Numbered from the stretch's first letter, positions 1 to 8,045 are shown. The stretch is DNA of 17,401 nt from CAYOSU01 sp964541255 (GCA_964541255.1 CAZIPL010000029.1:1-17401), one strand, 5' to 3'. The notes: generated by a model not told the origin, from the letters alone. Made by a program: numbers and translations.

Positions 1-1571
1 GGAATACCTACTTCTTCGAGAAGCTTCAGAGCTTTTGCTTTAGCAATCTTAGGCGTAACCTCATAAACGAACGCGGAAGCCTGCTCTTTGAGGTAATCGA
101 TTATGCCGACCATCTCGGTTTCGGACGCATATTCCGTTACCTTAAGCTGTTTTTCGTAGTTGTGTTTGAGGTGAACGAGGATCGAGCAAATCTGCTCGCG
201 GAGCATCGTAAGGTCGATAATCGCCGCAGGGACAACCTTCCAGTCGGGGTTTTTGCCCTTTGCGATGAGTTTTTCTCTCTTCGCGGTCTGCTTTTCGAAG
301 CGTTCCTGCTCTTTAGGGTTATTCTTAATCGCTCCGTAATACTTATCGAGTGCGACGTTCAAGCTTGTCGCGAAAGTATATTCGGTGCTGTTTTTTATAA
401 TTTCGAGCTTATTGATTGCGTCGATAACAAGGTCGGAAAGCTTCTTCGCCTCTTGACGAAGCTCAACTTCCGTAAGCTTAATTTCGAAATTCTCGTCAAC
501 GGACTTGTCGTCTCTACCGCCGATTAAGCCGATAAACTTATCGATCTCGGGCAAAATAGCGGCTTTCTTATTCAAAGAAACCTCTCTCGAGTGTTCGAGA
601 GCCTTTGCCCCCTTAGCGATGAATTCGAGCAAGAAGTCCTCGTCGAGATACTTTCTCGTCATCTTAGTAAGCTCTTCGATAGGCATATCGTCAACGTTGG
701 CGTCGGGGTTTTTGAGCATATAATATCCGAGCGTGAAGTAGTTCGGCTTAGGTCTTTCAACCGCCTTACCCAAATACTCCGAAATTCCGCTAAGTGCCTT
801 TTCGCACTCTGCCGAAAGCTCTTTGATGACGCCTTTTTGAGAACGTGCGTTTTCGACAACGGCGATATATCCCTTAAGTTCGTCGCTCATAACGACGATA
901 TCGACATGCTCCGTAGCCTTAATTCTCGTGCAAACGCTGTTGAGGAGCTTCTTGATGTCTACGGGTTGCTTCTTGGAGATAAGGAACAACGCCTCGTCGA
1001 TATCGACTTTAAGCTCTTCGGCAGCTCTGTGGATAGCGTTATAGTTGTTTTCGAGCTGAATTCCCTTTGTGCAGAACTCGTCGAAAATCTTGCATTGCTC
1101 GGCGTTAACCGCCTTAGCCTCGTCGCTTGCAGCTATTTCGTCCATGTTTTCATGGAGGTTTTTAAGCGTATTATTGAAAAGCGTTCTAGCGTTTTTCTGG
1201 CTTGCCTTGCCCTTCAAAAGCATTGCTTCGGTAAGCTGCTTACCTACTTTCATTATGGGGTTAAGGCTGGACATAGGATCCTGGAAGATCATCGCGATTT
1301 TGTCACCGCGGATCTTGTGGAAATCGTCCTCGGAGATTTTTAAGAGGTCTTTTCCGTCATAAATAATCTCGCCGCTTTCAACGATTGCGTTGTTTGCGAG
1401 TATTCCGATTATCGCGCGGTTGGTAACCGACTTACCGGAACCGGACTCGCCGACGATAGCGAGCGTTTCGCCTTTATAAAGGTCAAAGTCTATATCTCTT
1501 ACCGCCTGAACCTTTCCTGCCGGAGTACGGAAGGAAATGGTTAAATCTTTTACTTCTAATTTCTTTTCCAT
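1..1571 (-). CDS. oppD: Oligopeptide ABC transporter ATP-binding protein OppD, with large insertion (partial, 3' end off window)
   Basis: ATPase subunit of the peptide importer; it would hydrolyse ATP on the cytoplasmic face of OppB/OppC. The frame is open from the ATG at 1571 to the window edge (523 full codons), so the 3' end is missing. Seen: the OppD-type start of the nucleotide-binding domain (KVQAVRDIDFDLYKGE, about residues 20-35), Walker A GESGSGKS at 41-48, and the Q-loop FQDPMSSLNP at 96-105, then VGKQLTEAMLL to about 119. A normal OppD goes on within 10-20 residues to a helix ending in LLEEVGIP. Here that helix (AKALKLLEEVGI) appears only at about 512-523, so about 385 charged, helix-prone residues (121-505) are inserted in frame. 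No transmembrane stretch is seen in the insertion. The ABC signature and Walker B must lie off window. The start follows the oppC stop by 5 nt, implying one operon. Family call is firm; role of the insertion unknown. Confidence 0.9.
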   Translation of the reverse strand, partial: MEKKLEVKDLTISFRTPAGKVQAVRDIDFDLYKGETLAIVGESGSGKSVTNRAIIGILANNAIVESGEIIYDGKDLLKISEDDFHKIRGDKIAMIFQDPMSSLNPIMKVGKQLTEAMLLKGKASQKNARTLFNNTLKNLHENMDEIAASDEAKAVNAEQCKIFDEFCTKGIQLENNYNAIHRAAEELKVDIDEALFLISKKQPVDIKKLLNSVCTRIKATEHVDIVVMSDELKGYIAVVENARSQKGVIKELSAECEKALSGISEYLGKAVERPKPNYFTLGYYMLKNPDANVDDMPIEELTKMTRKYLDEDFLLEFIAKGAKALEHSREVSLNKKAAILPEIDKFIGLIGGRDDKSVDENFEIKLTEVELRQEAKKLSDLVIDAINKLEIIKNSTEYTFATSLNVALDKYYGAIKNNPKEQERFEKQTAKREKLIAKGKNPDWKVVPAAIIDLTMLREQICSILVHLKHNYEKQLKVTEYASETEMVGIIDYLKEQASAFVYEVTPKIAKAKALKLLEEVGI

Positions 1572-1576
1572 AATTA

Positions 1577-3178
1577 TCAGTCCTCCGTACCTCTGAGCGA
1601 CGGGTTGAACGCGTCGCGTAATCCGTTACCGAAAAGGTTAAACGAAAGCATTAAGAGCGAAAGGAATATCGACGGCCAAGCAACGATGTGCGGGTAAGTC
1701 GTAAGGTACGGCTGACCTGCCGCGATAAGCGTACCGACGGAAGTAATGTTACCCGTCGAAAGGTTGATGATTCCGAGATACGAAAGGCTGGTCTCGGAGA
1801 AGATCATGCTGGGGATAACTAGCGCGCAGCTTGTTACGAGCGTACCCAAGGAGTTGGGGAAAATGTGCTTCCAGATAATTCTCATGTCTTTCGCGCCGAG
1901 CGTTCTTGCAGCCAAAACGTATTCTTGGTTCTTATAGCGATAGAACTGCATACGAGTAGTACCTGCCATACCAATCCAGCCCGTCGCGATAAACGCTAAG
2001 AACAAGACTAAGATATGTCCCGCACTCTTCATATGATACTTCAAAAGCGTGATAACGATCATCATCGGGATTGCCGACAAAATATCGGTGATACGTTCCA
2101 TGACTATATCGGTAACGCCGCCGTAGTAACCTGCGATAGAGCCGTAGATAGCGCCGATAACGAGGTTAATGGAAGCGATGACGATTGCGAAGATAAAAGA
2201 GAATCTCGCGCCGCTTGCAAGGCATGTCAAGATGTCTTTGCCAAGGTGAGTTGCACCCAAAACGAAGTAAGGCTCGGTGATTCCGTCTTTGAGAACATAG
2301 GAGTGATTATATACGTAATACTCATAGTAGTTCATGCGGACTTCGACATCGCCGCCCGATACGGGACGAGCGTATACGTAATAATACGTTTCTCCGTCGA
2401 TAGTGATTCCGTCTTGACCTTCAACGCGGAGAGAGTTATATCCGTCCGACGTTTCGGGATCGTTCTTTTCAGCTGCCGTTACCGTCCAGTATGCGGGGAT
2501 AACGTTGCCGTTAGAATCGAGAACCGCTTCGGTTTTGTTTTTGGACATCTTGGTCTTATAATAATAGTTCGCGTTGTCGCTGTCCTGACTTGCTTCGGGA
2601 CGGTCTTTGAGCTTCAACGTCGGATAGATGACTTGATTGCCCGTTTCGTTCTGGTATTTCTGAATGTTAGCGTACTCTTCTTGAGAAATCTGCTTATATT
2701 CGCAACCCGAAGCATGATAGGAATCGAGTCTATAAGCATAAAGTCCGTCGGAATTTATTTCGTATTTCTGGTTCTTGATAGCGTAATGTCCGCCGTTGCC
2801 CTCTTCGGCATTTTCAAGCTCCGCGCCCATAGCGTAGTAATATACGAAGTTCTGAAGTCCGCCCGTCTTGTTGGAGCAGCCGTCCCAGAAGTTGGTATTT
2901 TCGAAAAGGTGGAGCTTAGGAAGCGCGAATTTGAACGTTATGTCTTCGTAAGCAACGGTATATTGCGTGCAGAACGGTGCGACGATTGCGAAAAGTACGA
3001 GCACGATAATAACGATTGACGCAACAACCGAACCTTTATTCTTGCAAAAGCGCGAGAACGCGTCTGCCATATAGCTTCTTGCCTTAGTATCGAACTTAAC
3101 GTCGTGAATAAGGTGCTGACCGCCGACGAATTTGAACTTATCGGCAGGAATATTGTTTGTGTTATTAACCTTTGCCAT
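1577..3178 (-). CDS. oppC: Oligopeptide ABC transporter permease OppC, with large extracytoplasmic insertion
   Basis: Inner-membrane permease that pairs with OppB. It has 533 aa against about 300 for typical OppC. Seen: a cytosolic N-terminus, TM1 at about 50-70 (VVASIVIIVLVLFAIVAPFC), an inserted region at about 75-300 rich in Tyr, Asn and Asp, then the normal entry motif FVLGATHLGKDIL (306-318; usual form fGTDelGrDvl). Further TM helices follow, and the EAA loop contacting the ATPases lies at about 419-441 (EYVLAARTLGAKDMRIIWKH). By topology of the family the insertion faces outward, where it could touch the lipoprotein OppA. The ATG at 3178 lies 1 nt after the oppB stop, with a G-rich ribosome site inside the oppB end, so translation is probably coupled. 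It ends in TGA 5 nt before oppD. The enlarged loop is seen directly; its function is inferred. Confidence 0.95.
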   Translation of the reverse strand: MAKVNNTNNIPADKFKFVGGQHLIHDVKFDTKARSYMADAFSRFCKNKGSVVASIVIIVLVLFAIVAPFCTQYTVAYEDITFKFALPKLHLFENTNFWDGCSNKTGGLQNFVYYYAMGAELENAEEGNGGHYAIKNQKYEINSDGLYAYRLDSYHASGCEYKQISQEEYANIQKYQNETGNQVIYPTLKLKDRPEASQDSDNANYYYKTKMSKNKTEAVLDSNGNVIPAYWTVTAAEKNDPETSDGYNSLRVEGQDGITIDGETYYYVYARPVSGGDVEVRMNYYEYYVYNHSYVLKDGITEPYFVLGATHLGKDILTCLASGARFSFIFAIVIASINLVIGAIYGSIAGYYGGVTDIVMERITDILSAIPMMIVITLLKYHMKSAGHILVLFLAFIATGWIGMAGTTRMQFYRYKNQEYVLAARTLGAKDMRIIWKHIFPNSLGTLVTSCALVIPSMIFSETSLSYLGIINLSTGNITSVGTLIAAGQPYLTTYPHIVAWPSIFLSLLMLSFNLFGNGLRDAFNPSLRGTED

Positions 3179-3179
3179 T

Positions 3180-4190
3180 TTACTTCGCCCCCATTCTGAT
3201 TCTCGGATCGATGAATCCGTAAGAAATATCGACGACGATACCCGCTAAAAGTCCGACGAGACAATAGAATCCCGAAAGGAACATAAAGAAGTCGTAGTCA
3301 AGCGTTGTTATAGAGTCAAGATAAAGTCTGCCGACACCCGGGATAGAGAACATCTGCTCGATGATGAGCGAACCCGAAAGAACGGAGACGAACTCTGCCA
3401 AAATAGACGGGAAAATCGGAACCATGGAGTTGCGGAGCGCATGTCTTAAAGTAGCTTGCTTTTTCGTCAAACCTTTGGTTCTTGCAAGAAGCATGAACTC
3501 GCTCGTCAAAACCTCCGTAAGCTCGGCACGGGTAAATCTCGCATATCCTGCGATAGAGCCTAAGCACAGCGAGAATACCGCGGGAAGCATCGACTTAAAC
3601 ATCGGCCACGTGAAGTAGTTGTCGCCCGAAAGCATACGCTTGGGGAACCACTGGAGCTTGAAGCAGAATACGTACAAAATAAGAAGCGCGTAAACTATGC
3701 TCGGTACCGAAATCATGACGATAACGCCCGTCGAAATCAAATGGTCTTGCCACTTATTTTTCTTTAATGCCGCCAATATTCCGAGCGCCAAACCGATAGG
3801 AACGCCTATCAAGCTCGAATAGATGTTAATCAAAATCGTCGGCGGCAACCTATATAGGAACGCGTCCAAAACGGGTTTGTTTCTGTATTCGGGAAGCGTT
3901 ACGCCGATACCGAAATCACCGTACTTGAAAATACGCTTCAAGTACGAAAACAGCTGTTCTATTATCGGAACGCTCTCATAAGAAACGACGTTGCCCTTAG
4001 AGTCGTATGCAAGATTTTCTATGTAACCTCTGTCTACGAGCTGGAAATAGATCTTGTTCTTGTCTTCGCCGACGCCAGCGCTTATGCTCATCGGCAAAAG
4101 TTTGATAAGAACGAAGCACATAACCATGATAATGGAAAAACACATTATCATAAGTGCTATACGCTTCATTACGTATTTGAACATATACAT
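3180..4190 (-). CDS. oppB: Oligopeptide ABC transporter permease OppB
   Basis: Inner-membrane permease of the peptide importer, 336 aa, close to the usual length. Seen: TM1 at about 11-32; a modest outside segment (about 36-105); the OppB-type motif RLPPTILINIYSSLIGVPIG (114-133); several TM helices; the EAA loop at about 231-257 (EFMLLARTKGLTKKQATLRH region); and the C-terminal FSIPGVGRLYLDSI (281-294) followed by DYDFFM and IDPRIRMG, typical of OppB/DppB. The start at 4190 has an AGGAG about 10 nt upstream; a second ATG two codons in is also possible. It is first of a packed oppB-oppC-oppD run. A 450-nt spacer holding a hairpin separates it from oppA, so OppA may be made in excess of the membrane parts. 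Unlike its partners, OppB shows no large insertion. Confidence 0.95.
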   Translation of the reverse strand: MYMFKYVMKRIALMIMCFSIIMVMCFVLIKLLPMSISAGVGEDKNKIYFQLVDRGYIENLAYDSKGNVVSYESVPIIEQLFSYLKRIFKYGDFGIGVTLPEYRNKPVLDAFLYRLPPTILINIYSSLIGVPIGLALGILAALKKNKWQDHLISTGVIVMISVPSIVYALLILYVFCFKLQWFPKRMLSGDNYFTWPMFKSMLPAVFSLCLGSIAGYARFTRAELTEVLTSEFMLLARTKGLTKKQATLRHALRNSMVPIFPSILAEFVSVLSGSLIIEQMFSIPGVGRLYLDSITTLDYDFFMFLSGFYCLVGLLAGIVVDISYGFIDPRIRMGAK

Positions 4191-4575
4191 AACTTCTGTT
4201 CTCCTTTGAATTTGCTCCGAAAAATTAGTTCGGGCAGAAATTTATGTAGCACAACGAATAAGCTGCACGTTGAAAAGTTTGGCGTTTTTATATCGCTTTT
4301 TTCAACGGAAATGTAAGTAAATCGAACAAAGTCGGGATATCCCGAAGCATTTGTAATTCAAAAAAAGATTCTTTCGAAACCTTCTTTTGAAAAGCAATCG
4401 TTTGAAAAATTTACATTTTGCAAAAGTGTTGCTATGCTTGAAAAACAAAACCGAGATTGTTTTGTTTTTTAAGCATAATCTCTATCCGTAGATTGTCCGT
4501 CGATTGAATCGACGTTTTAACGGAAATTTAATGCTTTTGCACTAAAAAATTATGCTTGCTTAGAAAATAGCCAAA
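4191..4575. other. oppA-oppB spacer, no gene
   Basis: AT-rich stretch of about 385 nt between the oppA terminator hairpin and oppB. It holds the oppB ribosome site at its left end and a 45-nt inverted repeat (listed separately). I see no open frame with a credible start and no convincing sigma-A promoter for oppBCD; TATAAA-like boxes on the minus strand near 4290 lack a well-placed -35. Confidence 0.6.
4433..4477. repeat. Long imperfect hairpin in the oppA-oppB spacer
   Basis: Two 19-nt arms, 4433-4451 and 4459-4477, flank a 7-nt loop (CGAGATT). They pair at 18 of 19 positions (G4440 faces T4470). The loop-proximal 11 bp are AAAAACAAAAC against GTTTTGTTTTT. The stem is A/T-rich, unlike the GC-rich terminator nearby. 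It could be an RNA-processing or stability hairpin in the opp transcript, or a remnant of a small palindromic repeat. Confidence 0.6.
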
Positions 4576-4601
4576 GAGCGGGGGGCTGAAAACCCCCGCT
4601 C
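4566..4601 (-). terminator. Rho-independent terminator or attenuator after oppA
   Basis: Perfect 9-bp GC-rich stem GAGCGGGGG (4576-4584) and CCCCCGCTC (4593-4601) with an 8-nt loop. On the minus strand it is followed by a moderately T-rich tail. It lies 40 nt after the oppA stop and before oppB on the same strand. Partial termination here would give more OppA than OppBCD, as is usual for binding-protein operons. Confidence 0.75.
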
Positions 4602-4641
4602 ATCGGCAATTTTATGTTAAACCTATATTTAACAAAATACC

Positions 4642-7164
4642 TTAGTTCTTATAGAATTCTCTGAGGTCGCCGCCTTGGCTAGAAACGAATTCCGTCCAAG
4701 CATCGTCATCATATTCATAAGTGATGTACTGGATTCCGCCGAAGCCCATCATGGTGTTGTATTCGTCGGAGATGTAGTTCCACTTAGCGCTATGGAGCGA
4801 TGCGCTCATTCCACGGGAAGTAGGAATGGAGTAATACTGCGTGAGGCCGTATTCTTCGAGCATACCGAGGATCGTAAGACGAACGTCTGTGTCGATGCTA
4901 GACCAGTTATAAGAAGCGCCGTCGGACATATTGCCGTTCAAGCTTGCATACCAATCGTTTACGTCCAAAGTAATGGTCTCGCCTGCGCCTGCATAGTCAC
5001 CTTCGGGCATCGTCATCGTCAAAGTATCCTGAGAAGGATCCCAATAAGGATGGAAGTTAACGGAGCTCATCTGAGCGATCCAACCGCCGATCAAGTAGTA
5101 AGGATCGAACGGAGCGTTTCCGATACCGCCCGTGCAGATGTCGTAGTTACCTGCCATGAACTCGTCTGCCCAAGCAGTGCCGAGCGTGAAGTCTTTGGTG
5201 AGTTCAACCTTGCCTTCCAAAGAAGTTCCTTCAAATAACTTCGTGAACCATTCGTTGATCCAGTTATAAGATCTCTGAGCAGCTTCGTCGTCGTCGGACT
5301 GTCCGAGGCAGATCTGGATGGGCTTAGAAGGATCATAGCCGTAATATTCGGGATCAGCCATAAGGATCTGATATGCTTCTTCGACTTTCTGTTTAGCAAG
5401 AGTCATGTTCATACCAGTCATAGCCTCTGTTGCTTCGTCGGTTGTAGCATAAACCTTGTTGCCGTCGGTCCACTTGCCGTCGTCGTTCTTCGAGTAGCCG
5501 TAAGCTCTCAAAAGTGCTTCCTTAGCCTGTTCGGTGTAACGATATACGCCGGAGTTTTCAACGTCGTAGTAATAGTCTTCGCCCATGTAGCCCAAGCATA
5601 CGGTGTTAGCCGTCGTAAGCTTCTTGTTGTAGTCTGCTCTGTCGAGAGACAACGAAAGCGCTTCTCTGAATTCCTTGATTGCCTGGATACCGTTGTTTCT
5701 GCCGTTTGCTTTAAGAGCGTCGAGTCCGCCGTAGATGTTGATACCGAATACTGCGATTCTCGGGCTATAAACTGCGTAAGAAGAGTTCTTGTAATCGTCT
5801 GCGATGGTTACGGAAATTCCGAGACCGTCAATTTCGCCCGACCAGAACGCAAGCTGAGCTGCTTCTTCCTTAGCGATTACTTCGCCGTGGATAGCGGTCG
5901 TCTGATACTGCCCCTTGTTGTCTTCCAATTTATATCCGAACCAATTTTCGTTCTTAGTAAGAGTATATCCTTTACCTTCCTGATAATCCGTCAACATGAA
6001 CGGTCCCCAAGAAGCGGTTGTTTCAAGCGTCGTGTTATATGTCGTTGTCCAAAGCGTGGAATCTCCCGTAGGAGCTACTTTGCAAGCTTCATACAAATCT
6101 TTCTTTACCAAAGGAAGCGAAGAGAAGTTGTATGCTGCCAAATATGAAAGCGTTCCGTCCTCTTTGAAGAACGTCATCGGGTTGTCGCAAACCAAAACGA
6201 TGTCATAATCCGTGGGAGCGAAGATACCTACTTCAGAGAAATCAACGGTAGGATATGTGTAGTAATAATACATATAGTTGACTACGTCTTCAGCCGTTTC
6301 ACCCCATGAAGGATAAGTCGTGATAACTTTTTCGATAAGAGCAAGCGTTTCGTCCGTTACATCAACTCTTCCGTTTTCATCTGCAAGAGCCATAAGCTGA
6401 TCAAACGCTTCACCGTCAAGATAGGTATCACGATAACCATAATCCATAGCAAATTCGAGAGAAGCACCGACCCAAGCAAGGTTTTCCTTCAAAACGATCT
6501 TAACAGGATTTCCGTTAAGCGTATAGATTCCGTCTTCACCTTTTGCAAGATAATCACGAGAGAATCCGTCTTTGTTATCGTTCCACATGCTCTGTCCCTG
6601 ATAAACGTACTGCTTAGCGTTTTTGATCTTAACAGCGTTGTTATAATAAGAGTCCATTCTGCCGAGCTTGAAGAGCGGGTTAAGCTGTTCTTGCATCGTA
6701 TATACGAAATCTTCTGCCTTGATGGGCGTTCCGTCGTTCCACTTGAGGTCGTCACGAAGAGTAATCTTCCAGATATATCCGCCTTCAGCGATCTGTTCAG
6801 CGGTCAAGCCCCATTTCTCGCCGTACTCAGCCGTTACGTCGGTCAAAGCCGAAGCTGCGGAATACTTAACTTCGAATGCGCCGGAGATGATTCCGTCTTT
6901 GTTGATAGTTCCGTCTTTGTTGAACTTCTGATCGTTCTCGAATTTATAATCATACTCGAAGAATGCAGAGCCGAGGTAACTCATAATATTGTCGTTGTTG
7001 GAATCCGTGGAATCGAGCTCGTTCCAGTTGGAAGGCAACGTCGAAACATAAGTATTATAAGTATAGCTCTTGCCGTCGCCGTTGTTGTTACATCCAGTAA
7101 GCGCAACGGAGAAGGTCAAAAGAAGAACTAACATCAAAGCTACTATGATCTTTGTTCTTTTCAT
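4642..7164 (-). CDS. oppA: Oligopeptide ABC transporter substrate-binding lipoprotein OppA (solute-binding family 5), enlarged
   Basis: Captures peptides outside the cell and hands them to OppBC. It has 840 aa against about 540 for common OppA/DppA. Seen: a lipoprotein signal with a basic start, a hydrophobic core and lipobox LTGC (Cys25 lipidated), then a short Asn/Gly linker. Family-5 landmarks follow in order: WKITLRDDLKWNDGTPIKAE (132-151), SWGPFMLTDYQEGKGYTL with KNENWFG (385-409), and EFREALSLSLDR (498-509). The stretch at about 160-325 between the first and second landmarks is much longer than usual, and so is the region between 510 and 840. The start is set by GGAGG at 7175-7179 and the lipoprotein signal. 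It is first of the opp transcript with its own strong promoter. Peptide specificity cannot be read from the sequence; nickel or sugar ligands are known in the wider family. Confidence 0.93.
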   Translation of the reverse strand: MKRTKIIVALMLVLLLTFSVALTGCNNNGDGKSYTYNTYVSTLPSNWNELDSTDSNNDNIMSYLGSAFFEYDYKFENDQKFNKDGTINKDGIISGAFEVKYSAASALTDVTAEYGEKWGLTAEQIAEGGYIWKITLRDDLKWNDGTPIKAEDFVYTMQEQLNPLFKLGRMDSYYNNAVKIKNAKQYVYQGQSMWNDNKDGFSRDYLAKGEDGIYTLNGNPVKIVLKENLAWVGASLEFAMDYGYRDTYLDGEAFDQLMALADENGRVDVTDETLALIEKVITTYPSWGETAEDVVNYMYYYYTYPTVDFSEVGIFAPTDYDIVLVCDNPMTFFKEDGTLSYLAAYNFSSLPLVKKDLYEACKVAPTGDSTLWTTTYNTTLETTASWGPFMLTDYQEGKGYTLTKNENWFGYKLEDNKGQYQTTAIHGEVIAKEEAAQLAFWSGEIDGLGISVTIADDYKNSSYAVYSPRIAVFGINIYGGLDALKANGRNNGIQAIKEFREALSLSLDRADYNKKLTTANTVCLGYMGEDYYYDVENSGVYRYTEQAKEALLRAYGYSKNDDGKWTDGNKVYATTDEATEAMTGMNMTLAKQKVEEAYQILMADPEYYGYDPSKPIQICLGQSDDDEAAQRSYNWINEWFTKLFEGTSLEGKVELTKDFTLGTAWADEFMAGNYDICTGGIGNAPFDPYYLIGGWIAQMSSVNFHPYWDPSQDTLTMTMPEGDYAGAGETITLDVNDWYASLNGNMSDGASYNWSSIDTDVRLTILGMLEEYGLTQYYSIPTSRGMSASLHSAKWNYISDEYNTMMGFGGIQYITYEYDDDAWTEFVSSQGGDLREFYKN

Positions 7165-7245
7165 TTTTTCTTTTCCTCCATTTTGCCGTTTCCGTCGAAA
7201 AACCTGATGTCTTTCCGCAAAAACAGCTTATTTATAATTGCAAAT

Positions 7246-7274
7246 ATTATACAGCATCAGTTTAATTGTGTAAA
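7246..7274 (-). promoter_or_regulatory. Sigma-A promoter for oppA
   Basis: On the minus strand: -35 TTTACA (7269-7274), a 17-nt spacer, and -10 TATAAT (7246-7251, perfect). The start of transcription would be near 7239, leaving a leader of about 75 nt before the oppA ATG. Confidence 0.85.
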
Positions 7275-7715
7275 GTGATTTTTAATAAAATCACGCATTT
7301 TTTTTGAATTTTTTGATTTTTCTCACGCAAAAATCCCACAATTCGGACACCAATCCCCGTTTTGTCGCTAAAAACCTCACTTTTCAGCACCGATTCGCGC
7401 ATCTTTCACTTTGCCTCGATAAAGAATTATGTAAAAAACAAAACGCTTTTATTCTCGGTTTTATCGCAAAATCAGCCTTTTTCGACCTAAAAATTATGAA
7501 TTTTCAAAATCAAAGCCGAAAAAAACCTCTCAGCTTAAAAATTCCGCCCGATTTTTCGATAATTTTTTATGCATAAACAATCATTTTATGCACGTTTTAT
7601 GCATAGACGTGTTGAGACTGTGGGATCGATTGAACAAAACAATCACAACCTTATTATTTTTTTGGGGGATAGTATTTCATTCGTCAAGGAAACAATAATT
7701 GAATACGTTAAGCGG
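7275..7715. other. AT-rich gene-free stretch upstream of oppA
   Basis: About 440 nt with no credible gene. A 90-codon plus-strand frame (7304-7576) has no ribosome site, is rich in Phe, Lys and Asn as expected of AT-rich noise, and matches no family I know. The only structure seen is three TTTTATGCA repeats (listed separately) and a weak GATTG/CAATC hairpin near 7630-7644 followed by a T-run. Confidence 0.6.
7565..7605. repeat. Three direct TTTTATGCA repeats
   Basis: Copies start at 7565, 7584 and 7595. The first and third extend to the palindrome TATGCATA (7568-7575 and 7598-7605). The spacing of 19 and 11 nt is close to two helical turns and one. This could be a protein-binding array about 300 nt upstream of the oppA promoter, or chance in AT-rich DNA. 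Confidence 0.4.
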
Positions 7716-7740
7716 AGGTTGCAATAAATCAATCCCTCCA

Positions 7741-7783
7741 CGTAAGGCGGTGGCATTCGGCAAAAGTTGTACCCCGCCCTACC
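7741..7783. repeat. Palindromic repeat, GTARGGCGG family, copy 1
   Basis: GTAAGGCGGTGG (7742-7753) and its near-inverse at 7771-7782 (ACCCCGCCCTAC) form an imperfect hairpin. The motif CGTARGGCGGTGGC recurs at 7886-7899, and a partial TCGTAGGGCAA lies at 7802-7812. Short GC-rich palindromes of this kind are scattered through intergenic regions of many gut Clostridia. Confidence 0.6.
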
Positions 7784-7885
7784 GATTGGTGGCATTTATA
7801 TTCGTAGGGCAATATCAAGCAATGATTTCAAAAACATTCATTATATAGAATAATAATTGCGTTAGGCGGCAATTGCGTTCCTACC

Positions 7886-7913
7886 CGTAGGGCGGTGGCT
7901 CTGCTACCGCCGT
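7886..7913. repeat. Palindromic repeat, GTARGGCGG family, copy 2
   Basis: It begins CGTAGGGCGGTGGC and ends in GCTACCGCC, so it folds on itself. Its 21-nt core (7892-7912) recurs in inverted orientation at 8180-8200 with one mismatch, so the two copies bracket the repeats between them. Confidence 0.65.
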
Positions 7914-7922
7914 TGGATTAGT

Positions 7923-7955
7923 TAGGGGAAACTTTTTGAGGAAAAGTCTCCCCTA
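7923..7955. repeat. 33-nt hairpin element
   Basis: Stem TAGGGGA (7923-7929) pairs with TCCCCTA (7949-7955), then after an A/C mismatch ACTTTT (7931-7936) pairs with AAAAGT (7942-7947), with a 5-nt loop. It is a well-formed 13-bp two-part hairpin with no gene to serve, so I class it as an intergenic repeat unit rather than a terminator. Confidence 0.65.
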
Positions 7956-7998
7956 TGACCTCTTCAAAACCTTTTTAATAATAAACTTCCTTATTATA

Positions 7999-8045
7999 GG
8001 CTCCTCTGCGTAAGGGGAGCTGATTGCGTTAGCAATCTGAGGGAT
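7999..8045 (+). repeat. 47-nt modular repeat, forward copy
   Basis: Order of modules: GGCTCCTCT, a short GCGTAA link, GGGGAGCT, the inner palindrome GATTGCGTTAGCAATC (8022-8037), then TGAGGGAT. The outer modules recur inverted at 8061-8107, 15 nt away, around a different inner palindrome. Related elements occur widely between genes in Clostridia genomes (family knowledge, not checked here). Confidence 0.7.

Noticed and set aside
591..1343. 250-codon plus-strand frame opposite oppD
   Set aside because: It is antisense to the continuous OppD frame; composition reflects the mirror of TTC/GAA-rich codons, and it has no ribosome site or recognisable family.
2015..3019. 334-codon plus-strand frame opposite oppC
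   Set aside because: Antisense to OppC, rich in Asp, Val and Arg as expected from mirror codons; no motif and no start signal.
7304..7576. 90-codon plus-strand frame in the AT-rich spacer
   Set aside because: No ribosome site, low-complexity Phe/Lys/Asn content, no family resemblance.
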